Shown here in pieces: positions 8,039-14,648 of a DNA stretch of 64,000 nucleotides (its first letter is position 1; the number at the start of each line of letters is the position of its first letter). This DNA is from Streptomyces xylophagus. GTDB taxonomy: Bacteria > Actinomycetota > Actinomycetes > Streptomycetales > Streptomycetaceae. A program made the translations under genes and the position numbers. A model generated the notes under the pieces. The model had not been told where the DNA came from. It was given only the letters and a program-made list of their open reading frames with translations, and searched no databases. The stretch is taken from contig NZ_JNWO01000016.1 of assembly GCF_000716435.1 (NCBI RefSeq), positions 179,907 through 243,906 of the forward strand, given 5' to 3'.

Positions 8039-9102
8039 CTGTCGCTCCCCAGACGCCGATCGAGCAGATACAGCAGGGCCGGAGCCCCCAGCAGCGAGGT
8101 CACCACGCCGACCGGCAGCTCCTGTGTGTCCATCGCCGTACGGCAGACGATGTCGACCACCACCAGCAGGACTGCGCCGAACAGCGCGGAGAGGGGCAGC
8201 AGTCGGCGGTGGTCGCCGCCGACGACCAGGCGGCAGACGTGCGGCACCATCAGCGCGACGAACGCGATCGCGCCGGAGACCGCCACCAGGACGCCGGTCA
8301 ACACGCTGGTGACGGTGAACAGTTCGCGCCGGAGCCGGGTGACGTCGACGCCGAGTCCGGCCGCGGTCTCGTCGCCCATGAGCAGGGCGTTCAGCGCGCG
8401 GGCGCGCGCCTGGAGACACAGCCAGGCGGCCGGTACGGCGACGGCTGGCACGGCGAGCAGGGGCCAACTCGCCCCGCTGAGGCTGCCCATGAGCCAGAAC
8501 AGCACACTGTGGGTCTGCTGCTCGTCCCCCGCCTGGAGGACGAGGTAGCTGGTGAAGCCGGACAGGAACTGGCCGATCGCGACTCCCGCCAACACCAGCC
8601 TCAGCGGGGCGAATCCGCCTCCCCGGCGGGCGATCGCCCACACGAGCGCGAAGGTGGCCAACGCTCCGACGAAGGCCGCGCCGGACAGCCCGAGTCCGAG
8701 CGCACCACCCGCTCCCAGGCCGAGCACGATCGCCGCGACCGCGCCCAGCGAGGCGCCGTTGGAGATGCCCAGCAGGTACGGGTCGGCGAGCGGATTGCGT
8801 ACCAGCGCCTGTACGGCCGTACCGACGAGACCGAGACCGGCGCCGACCAGGGCGGCCAACAGGGCGCGTGGGAGCCGGAGTTGCCAGACGATGAGGTCGT
8901 TCGTGCCCGGGCGGGGCGCCTCGCCGGAGAGGCGTCGCCACACCACGCTCCACACCTCGCCGGGCGGGATGGACGTCGAGCCCCGGGCGACGGCGGCCGT
9001 CAGTGCCGCGAGCAGTGCCACGGCGAGGACGACGGCGAGCGGGCCGGCGCGCAGGCTGCGTGACTCCGGATGCGTCTCGGGCCGTACCAGCAACGAGGCC
9101 AC
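8035..9102 (-). CDS. FecCD-family ABC importer permease
   Basis: This 355-residue integral membrane permease of the iron-siderophore/B12 class has many hydrophobic helices. The family block RLPRALLAALVGAGLGLVG is near residue 80, followed by NPLADPYLLGISNGASLGA and GAIAFVALMVPHVCR. I choose GTG at 9102, two bases after the lipoprotein stop; a CTG two codons earlier overlapping that stop is possible. It forms a homodimeric channel fed by the lipoprotein encoded upstream and energised by the ATPase downstream. All three genes run on the minus strand, the first junction with a 2-bp gap and the second with a stop-start overlap, and share ECF promoter 3. Confidence 0.92.
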   Translation of the reverse strand: MASLLVRPETHPESRSLRAGPLAVVLAVALLAALTAAVARGSTSIPPGEVWSVVWRRLSGEAPRPGTNDLIVWQLRLPRALLAALVGAGLGLVGTAVQALVRNPLADPYLLGISNGASLGAVAAIVLGLGAGGALGLGLSGAAFVGALATFALVWAIARRGGGFAPLRLVLAGVAIGQFLSGFTSYLVLQAGDEQQTHSVLFWLMGSLSGASWPLLAVPAVAVPAAWLCLQARARALNALLMGDETAAGLGVDVTRLRRELFTVTSVLTGVLVAVSGAIAFVALMVPHVCRLVVGGDHRRLLPLSALFGAVLLVVVDIVCRTAMDTQELPVGVVTSLLGAPALLYLLDRRLGSDS

Positions 9103-9104
9103 CG

Positions 9105-10172
9105 TCAGCCGACCTTGCCCGGGTAGAGGGTCTTGGCGATCTCCTCGACCGTGTCGGCGTTCTCGACCCCGGCGATGGTGGTCGGCTCGGAGCCGATGCG
9201 CAGGAAGTGGTTCTCCTTGACGGCCGTCAGGCCCTTGGTCGCCGCGTTGGACTTCAGCCACTTCTCCGCTTCGGTGAACGCCTTGTCGTTCGCAGCGTCG
9301 CTCCCCCGGTTGCGGACCGCGAGCTGGATCCAGTCCGGGTTCTTGGCGATCACGTCCTCCCAGCCGACCTGCTTGTAGTCGGCGTCGCAGTCGGCGAAGA
9401 CGTTGCGGGCACCGGCCAGGGTGATCACCGCATTGGCGACCTGGCGGTTGCAGACGACGGTGGGCTGCTTGGTGCCGGAGTCGTAGTCGAAGAAGAAGTA
9501 GGTCGGGCGGTCGCTCTGCGCCGTGGCGCCGACGGCCTTCTGGACCGCGGCCACCTTCGTCTTCATCCCGGCGACGAGTTCCTTCGCCTTGGTGCTCGTG
9601 CCGGTGACCGCGCCGAGGGAGGTGATGTCGGCCTCGACGGCGGACAGGTCGGTCACCGCGCTCTTGCTCTGCGCCGCGCAGGCAGTGGACTTGAGGTAGA
9701 TGTGGCTGATCCCGGCCGCCTTGAACTCCTCGGCGGTCGGCGCGTCGCCCATGCCGTTGCCCATGCCGCCCATCGACGCGAACGTGTCGATGTACAGGTC
9801 GGCGCCCGAGCCGAGCAGCTTCTCCTTGGGGATCACGCTCTCGCTGAGCACCTTCACCTGCTGCGCCTGCGCGTCGAGCGCACCGGTCAACGTGCCCTTG
9901 CCGGGCGGGAATCCGGTGCCGATCACCTTGTCGCCGGCACCGAGGCGGAGCAACAGTTCCAGGCTGGAGGCGTTGCTGGTGACGATCTTCTTGGGGGCGG
10001 CGGAGAACGTGGTCCTGGCGCCCGCGCAGTCTGTGACGGACACCGGGTAAGCCCCCGCGACGGCCTTCCCCGCGCTCACGTCGGCCGTCCCCTTCGCCCC
10101 GTCGCCGCAGCCCGCCGCCAGCAGACCGCCGAGCACGACGGCCGCCGTACCACCCCACACACGAGAACGCAT
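9105..10172 (-). CDS. Metal-chelate ABC transporter substrate-binding lipoprotein
   Basis: This 355-residue surface lipoprotein is of the FepB/BtuF (helical-backbone, cluster A-II) type. A short signal peptide ends in the lipobox LLAAGC with Cys22 as lipid anchor. The PKKIVTSNASSLELLLRLGAGDKV block is the usual N-lobe entry. An unusual Met-rich stretch, FASMGGMGNGMGD at about 131-143, falls where many relatives have the ligand cleft region. Several cysteines (about 49, 164, 227 and 246) may form disulphides. The ATG at 10172 has GGAG seven bases upstream. It is the first gene of the importer operon and follows ECF promoter 3. A Met-rich ligand region suits a soft metal such as Cu(I), but the ligand is not known. 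Confidence 0.9.
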   Translation of the reverse strand: MRSRVWGGTAAVVLGGLLAAGCGDGAKGTADVSAGKAVAGAYPVSVTDCAGARTTFSAAPKKIVTSNASSLELLLRLGAGDKVIGTGFPPGKGTLTGALDAQAQQVKVLSESVIPKEKLLGSGADLYIDTFASMGGMGNGMGDAPTAEEFKAAGISHIYLKSTACAAQSKSAVTDLSAVEADITSLGAVTGTSTKAKELVAGMKTKVAAVQKAVGATAQSDRPTYFFFDYDSGTKQPTVVCNRQVANAVITLAGARNVFADCDADYKQVGWEDVIAKNPDWIQLAVRNRGSDAANDKAFTEAEKWLKSNAATKGLTAVKENHFLRIGSEPTTIAGVENADTVEEIAKTLYPGKVG

Positions 10173-10228
10173 CGCAAGTCTCCAGGTTTCACTCGGTACT
10201 TGGGCGACCGTCCGTCACCCGGTCCAGT

Positions 10229-10255
10229 AGTCGGGGTGAACTCGCCGTGAGTTCC
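10229..10255 (-). promoter_or_regulatory. ECF promoter 3, ABC importer operon
   Basis: On the minus strand: GGAACT (10255-10250), 16 bases, CGACT (10233-10229), extended to GGGAACTC and CGACTACT. It lies between the sigma-factor stop and the lipoprotein start, about 57 bases before that ATG, so the importer can be transcribed separately from the sigma gene. Confidence 0.85.
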
Positions 10256-10267
10256 CGCCACTTGGCG

Positions 10268-10900
10268 TTACACCGGCACGCCTTGCCGCGCTGGGGCCGT
10301 CAGTTCGGCCTCCTCGGCCAACAGCTCCGTCAGGGTCGCCCGGGCCCGGGCCACGCGGGAGCGGACCGTGCCGATCGGGCAGTCGCTCGCCTCGGCCGCC
10401 TCCGCGTACGGCAGGCCCAGCATCTGGGTGAGGACGAAGGCCTCGCGGCGCTCGTCCGGCAGCGAGGCCAGCAGGTCGAGCAGCGCGACGCCGTCGTCGA
10501 AGCCGGGCAGGTCGAGCGGCTGGGCCAGTTCGATCGCCAGCTGCCAGTCCGGTACGTCGGACAGGCGGGGCCGGGCGGCGGCGTACCGGTAGCTGTCGAT
10601 GACGGCCCGGCGGGCGATCGACAGCAGCCAGGTGCGCGCCGAGGAGCGGCCCTCGAACCGGTGCAGGCTGCCGAGCGCGCGCAGGAACGTGTCCTGCGCC
10701 AGGTCGTCGACGGCCTGCGGATCGCCGCAGAGATGAGCCACGTACCGCTGGACGTCGCGTTGCAGCGCACGGACGAAGTGGTCGACCGCGTCCGCGTCAC
10801 CGCTCCGGGCGGCGAGCGCCCACGCGGTGATCGCCTCGTCGAGGGATGCCGACTTCGTATCGCCTTTGCCGCGCGCAGCGGGCAGGGCAGGAGTGATCAC
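10268..10900 (-). CDS. sigC: SigC-like ECF RNA polymerase sigma factor
   Basis: This 210-residue ECF sigma factor has region 2 at about 40-105 (DDLAQDTFLRALGS, then RSSARTWLLSIARRAVIDSYR) and region 4 at about 135-190 (LPDERREAFVLTQMLGLPYAEAAEASDCPIGTVRSRVARAR). The RSSARTWLL and PIGTVRSRVARAR blocks resemble, by recall, mycobacterial SigC more than SigE, SigR or SigW. The start is GTG at 10900 with AAGGA about six bases upstream. No anti-sigma gene adjoins it; the neighbours are a Met-rich membrane protein and the importer. Five promoter-like sites with one consensus lie within 8 kb around it, so it very probably controls this locus. No such site precedes its own start, so autoregulation is not apparent. 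Copper starvation as the signal is inference. Confidence 0.9.
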   Translation of the reverse strand: MITPALPAARGKGDTKSASLDEAITAWALAARSGDADAVDHFVRALQRDVQRYVAHLCGDPQAVDDLAQDTFLRALGSLHRFEGRSSARTWLLSIARRAVIDSYRYAAARPRLSDVPDWQLAIELAQPLDLPGFDDGVALLDLLASLPDERREAFVLTQMLGLPYAEAAEASDCPIGTVRSRVARARATLTELLAEEAELTAPARQGVPV

Positions 10901-11054
10901 CTGGAGTCCTTCTCAGTCATCCGTGATCCGGACCGAGGCACGCGGAATCGCGGGCGGTCCGGTGAAGTGGGGTGAGACGGCCCTACGGCGCTTGCGCGGA
11001 CGTACGGCCGTGGCCCGGGGCACGCCTCACGGCGGCCTCGGGGAACCGGCTGTC

Positions 11055-11690
11055 TCAGACGACAGCGGTCCGAGCGGGCGGCCCCCGAGAGGTGATCGCG
11101 TGGACCAGGAGGAGCAGTCGCGGCGCGCGGTCCGAGGGGAGACGGCGTCGGCGGACGCGCGGGCGGTCCGCGGGTGCGGGCAGGGCGAGCAGCAGTCGCA
11201 GTGGAGCCACCAGCCGGCCGGCCATGGCGCGCAGGATGCGGAACGCGGCCTTCTCGCCGTGGGCCAGCCAGAGCCCGCACAGCACCGCGGCGAGCACGTG
11301 GGCGACGAGCATGCCGGTCGAGGACGTGTCGCCGGCCGACGAGCCGGCCGTGGGCATGGAGTCCATGTGCCCCATGTCCATGGAGTCCGCCCGCATCGCG
11401 CCCATGTTCATGGTCGCGGCGGCCGTCTCACCGGACGCCGACTGGGCGAGCGAGGACGCCGAGTGGAGCAGCGCCTGGGTGGCGAGCACGACCGTCACGA
11501 TCAGCGGGAGCCCGCGCTCACGGCCCGTCAGGCACCAGCCCGATACACCGGTCGCGACGAGTCCGGCGGCCAGTGCCCACGCGGGCACGCGGTTCCCGGA
11601 CATCATGACGTGGCCCAGGGAAGCGAGCAGCACACAGACAGCCGCGAACACCGCGGACCGTACTGCGCGAGAACACCACCCTGGCCTCAT
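11055..11690 (-). CDS. Met-rich membrane protein, putative copper binding
   Basis: This is a 211-residue membrane protein with an N-terminal hydrophobic helix, two more helices around residues 35-80 and one near 125-145. Between them is an extracytoplasmic loop with the cluster MNMGAM...SMDMGHMDSM at about 92-112, a methionine/histidine array typical of Cu(I) sites. The C-terminal tail is strongly basic. ATG at 11690 has AAGGA nine bases upstream. I know no named family for it. It sits 154 bp upstream of sigC on the same strand, so it may be co-transcribed with it and could act as the copper sensor that replaces a missing anti-sigma factor; this last idea is speculation. Confidence 0.72.
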   Translation of the reverse strand: MRPGWCSRAVRSAVFAAVCVLLASLGHVMMSGNRVPAWALAAGLVATGVSGWCLTGRERGLPLIVTVVLATQALLHSASSLAQSASGETAAATMNMGAMRADSMDMGHMDSMPTAGSSAGDTSSTGMLVAHVLAAVLCGLWLAHGEKAAFRILRAMAGRLVAPLRLLLALPAPADRPRVRRRRLPSDRAPRLLLLVHAITSRGPPARTAVV

Positions 11691-11727
11691 GGCGCCTCAT
11701 CCTTGCATCAGGGCGTCGCCCGTCATG

Positions 11728-11747
11728 TGTGGGTACGCAAACCCACA
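11728..11747. promoter_or_regulatory. Inverted repeat upstream of the Met-rich gene
   Basis: TGTGGGT and ACCCACA are separated by six bases (11728-11734 and 11741-11747), a perfect 7-bp dyad 38 bases before the Met-rich gene start. It could be an operator; no regulator that binds such a site is recognised here. Confidence 0.4.
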
Positions 11748-11797
11748 GCCCACCACACTCAATCCACAGCGTGTGACACAGGCCACAACAACAGGCG

Positions 11798-11824
11798 GGA
11801 ACTCGACGGCGATCCCGTCCGACT
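11798..11824 (+). promoter_or_regulatory. ECF promoter 5, orphan, antisense toward copA
   Basis: GGAACT (11798-11803), 16 bases, CGACT (11820-11824), extended to GGGAACTC and CGACTTCT, a full match to the other four. It reads rightward into the 3' end of copA. No convincing gene follows. The nearest possible starts after a purine-rich stretch at 11831-11840 are TTG at 11850 (29 codons, stop at 11937-11939) and ATG at 11866 (runs to 12099 antisense to copA). Confidence 0.75.
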
Positions 11825-11942
11825 TCTGCTGGAGAGGGGGCTTGGACGCTTGCGCCACCGGGACGATGAGCCCCTTCCCCCTCGGCGGCGAAGTTTCCAC
11901 CCGCGCCTTGAATATAATTCGCAAACGCGAACGCACTGACGT

Positions 11943-14204
11943 CTATCGTACGGTCCCGGTCGCGGCCCCCGTCGGCCGCCAGGCGCGCAGCCGCAGGCTG
12001 TTGGCGACGACCAGCACCGAGCTGACCGACATGGCGGCCGCGGCGAGCATGGGGTTGAGCAGGCCGACCATGGCGAGCGGCACGGTCACGACGTTGTAGC
12101 CGAAGGCCCACACGAGGTTGACGCGGATGGTGGCCAGGGTGCGCCGGGCCAGTCGTACGGCGTCCGCGAGGGCTTCGATGTCGCCGCGTACGAGGGTCAC
12201 GTCGGCGGCGCCGATCGCGACGTCGGTGCCGGTGCCCATGGCGATGCCGAGGTCGGCGAGGGCGAGCGCGGCGGCGTCGTTCACCCCGTCACCGATGACG
12301 GCGACCCGGTGGCCCCGCTCCTGCAACTCCCGTACGAGGTCCGCCTTGTCCTCGGGCGAGCAGCGCGCGTGCACCTCGTCGATGCCCAGCGCCGACGCGA
12401 CGGCCTGGGCCGGTGACTCCCGGTCGCCGGTGGCCAGCACGGGCCGGACTCCGAGGCGCCGCAACCGGTCCACGGCGCGGTAGCTGCCGGGGCGTACGAC
12501 GTCACCGATCTCGATCAGCGCCTCGGTCACGCCGTCCACGCACACCAGTACCGGGGTGTGCGCGGCGGCCTCCGCGGCGGGCAGGGCATTCGCGAGAGCG
12601 TCGGGCAACTCGCCGTCCAGGGCGAGGACTTCGACCAGCCGCCCCTCGACACAGCCTCGCACCCCCTTCCCCGGCAGGGCGCCGAACTCGCTCACGTCCG
12701 GCAACGCCCGTTCGGGCAGGGCGCGTTGGGCGTACGCGACGATCGCCCGGCCGAGCGGATGTTCCGAGCCCCGCTCGACCGCGCCGGCCAGCCGCAGCAC
12801 CGCGTCCTTCCCCAGCCCGTCCGGTACGGCGGTGAACTGGGCGACGGTCATGTGCCCCGAGGTGAGTGTGCCGGTCTTGTCGAGGACGACGGTGTCGAGA
12901 TGCCGGAGCCCCTCCAGGGCCTGCGGACCGCTGACGAGGACGCCCAGTTGGGCACCCCGGCCGGTCGCGGCCATCAACGCGGTCGGGGTCGCCAGGCCCA
13001 GCGCGCACGGGCAGGCCACGACGAGCACGGCCACGCACGCGGTGAGCGCGGCCTGCGGATCGGCCCCGGCACCGAGCCAGAAGCCGAGCGCGGCGACGGC
13101 CAACGCCAGCACGACGGGGACGAAGACGCCCGCGACCGAGTCGGCCAGCCGCTGCGCCTTCGCCTTCCCGGCCTGTGCCTCGGTCACCAGCCGGGTGATC
13201 CGGGCGAGTTGGGTGTCCGCGCCGACGGCGGTGGCCCGTACGAGAAGCAGCCCACCGGAGTTGACGGCACCGCCGACGACGGCCGAGCCCGGCCCGACCT
13301 CGACCGGCTCGCTCTCCCCGGTGACCAGGGACAGGTCCACGGCCGAACTGCCCTCCGTCACCTGCCCGTCGGTGGCGACCCGCTCGCCCGGCCGTACGAC
13401 GAAGACCTGACCGGCCCCCAACTCCTCGATGGGGACGAGCCGTTCGACACCGTCTTCACGCACCGACACTTCCTTGGCGGCGAGTCGCGCGAGCGACCGC
13501 AGCGCCGCCCCGGTGCCGCTCCGGGCCCGCGCCTCCAGGAAACGGCCGACGAGCACGAACAGCGGTACGCCGACGGCCGCTTCGAGATAGATGTGGGCCA
13601 CGCCGTCCGAGGCCGAAGGCACCAAGGTGAACGGCATCCGCATCCCGGGATCGCCCGCGCCCCCGAGGAAGAGCGCGTACGCCGACCAGCAGAAGGACGC
13701 CACGACACCGAGGGACACCAGCGTGTCCATGGTCGCCGCTGAGTACCGCAGCCCGCGCACCGCCCGCACATGGAAGGGCCACGCGCCCCACACGGCGACC
13801 GGTGCGGCGAGTGCGAAGCACAGCCACTGCCAGTCGCGGAACTGCAGGCCGGGCACCATCGACAGAACGAGCACGGGCACCGCGAGCACCGCCGTGACGA
13901 GGAGCCGCTCCCGCTCCTGCCGCGCCTGCTCGGACTCCTCGTCGCCGTCGGCGCGTTGCTGCTTCTTCGGCGGCGCGGGAAGGGCCGCCGTGTAGCCGGC
14001 CTTCTCGACCGCCTCGACGAGTTCCGCGGGGCCGATCTCCGGCGGATGGCTCACCCGGGCCCGCCCGGTGGCCAGATTGACGGTCGCCGTGACACCGTCC
14101 AGCTTGCCGAGCTTCTTCTCGACACGCCTCACACAGGCGGCGCAGGTCATGCCGCCGACGGTCAGATCGGTCGTCACGAGGACGGCCGCCGAGTCGGTGC
14201 CCAT
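11943..14204 (-). CDS. copA: Copper-translocating P1B-type ATPase (CopA/CtpA-B type)
   Basis: This 753-residue heavy-metal ATPase has an N-terminal HMA domain with GMTCAAC at 18-24, transmembrane helices, the actuator loop with TGES, the Cu(I)-type intramembrane CPC at residues 398-400, phosphorylation site DKTGTLT with Asp442, and hinge GDGVNDAAAL. CPC plus the CAAC-type HMA points to Cu(I) or Ag(I). Its ATG at 14204 overlaps the stop of the preceding small gene by one base (TGATG), so they are coupled and share ECF promoter 4. Because it carries the same promoter as the uptake genes, it may load copper into secreted or membrane cuproenzymes instead of detoxifying; M. tuberculosis CtpB under SigC is the parallel. 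This is inference. No CsoR-type G-rich operator is seen upstream. Confidence 0.93.
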   Translation of the reverse strand: MGTDSAAVLVTTDLTVGGMTCAACVRRVEKKLGKLDGVTATVNLATGRARVSHPPEIGPAELVEAVEKAGYTAALPAPPKKQQRADGDEESEQARQERERLLVTAVLAVPVLVLSMVPGLQFRDWQWLCFALAAPVAVWGAWPFHVRAVRGLRYSAATMDTLVSLGVVASFCWSAYALFLGGAGDPGMRMPFTLVPSASDGVAHIYLEAAVGVPLFVLVGRFLEARARSGTGAALRSLARLAAKEVSVREDGVERLVPIEELGAGQVFVVRPGERVATDGQVTEGSSAVDLSLVTGESEPVEVGPGSAVVGGAVNSGGLLLVRATAVGADTQLARITRLVTEAQAGKAKAQRLADSVAGVFVPVVLALAVAALGFWLGAGADPQAALTACVAVLVVACPCALGLATPTALMAATGRGAQLGVLVSGPQALEGLRHLDTVVLDKTGTLTSGHMTVAQFTAVPDGLGKDAVLRLAGAVERGSEHPLGRAIVAYAQRALPERALPDVSEFGALPGKGVRGCVEGRLVEVLALDGELPDALANALPAAEAAAHTPVLVCVDGVTEALIEIGDVVRPGSYRAVDRLRRLGVRPVLATGDRESPAQAVASALGIDEVHARCSPEDKADLVRELQERGHRVAVIGDGVNDAAALALADLGIAMGTGTDVAIGAADVTLVRGDIEALADAVRLARRTLATIRVNLVWAFGYNVVTVPLAMVGLLNPMLAAAAMSVSSVLVVANSLRLRAWRPTGAATGTVR

Positions 14205-14473
14205 CAGTGGCCTCCGCCGTGCATGTCCATCTCGCCCATCTCGCCGATGTCTTGCGTGTTTCCCGTATGGCTGCTTCCGCTGCTTCCGCTACTGGTCCCG
14301 GTGACGCCGGTGCCGTGCATGCCGGGCGCGACGGGTCCTACGCCGGACCCGACCGCGTACGAGGCGGCGAAGACCAGCGTCAGCAGCAGGAGGAAACCGC
14401 AGAGGGCGGGAGGGGGTGCCAGTCTCCCGAGCACCGCGCCGGCGCCCGAGTCGGATTGTCGGGAGTCGTCCAT
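14204..14473 (-). CDS. Small membrane protein with Met/His metal-binding tail
   Basis: This 89-residue protein has one hydrophobic helix (about residues 25-43) and a Gly/Ser-rich extracytoplasmic tail ending MGEMDMHGGGH. The tail, with alternating Met and His, is a plausible Cu(I)/Cu(II) site. The ATG at 14473 has GGAG seven bases upstream; an upstream in-frame ATG at 14515 has no ribosome site. Its stop overlaps the copA start by one base, so translation of the two is linked. It could pass copper to or from the ATPase on the outer face. I do not recognise the family. Confidence 0.75.
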   Translation of the reverse strand: MDDSRQSDSGAGAVLGRLAPPPALCGFLLLLTLVFAASYAVGSGVGPVAPGMHGTGVTGTSSGSSGSSHTGNTQDIGEMGEMDMHGGGH

Positions 14474-14541
14474 CACCGGTCTCCAGTTCGCGTCGTACGG
14501 CAGGGGGCGGAACACGTGGCATCGAGCCGCACCACTTCAGG

Positions 14542-14568
14542 AGTCGGACGGGAGGGGTACCGAGTTCC
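14542..14568 (-). promoter_or_regulatory. ECF promoter 4, small membrane protein-copA operon
   Basis: On the minus strand: GGAACT (14568-14563), 16 bases, CGACT (14546-14542), extended to CGGAACTC and CGACTCCT. The -10 ends about 70 bases before the ATG at 14473. Confidence 0.8.
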
Positions 14569-14648
14569 GGCACGGATTTGTGGCGCGCGTCACGCGAAGG
14601 GCGATCGCAGCCTGGAGGGAGGGTGGGAGGCGGTCGGCCTGAAGCACC

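Noticed and set aside
10897..11280. Short minus-strand frame between sigC and the Met-rich gene
   Set aside because: Arg/Pro-rich shadow translation; sigC itself has a good start and site.
11697..11936. 79-codon minus-strand frame upstream of the Met-rich gene
   Set aside because: No ribosome site or family; it lies in the promoter region and overlaps the orphan promoter.
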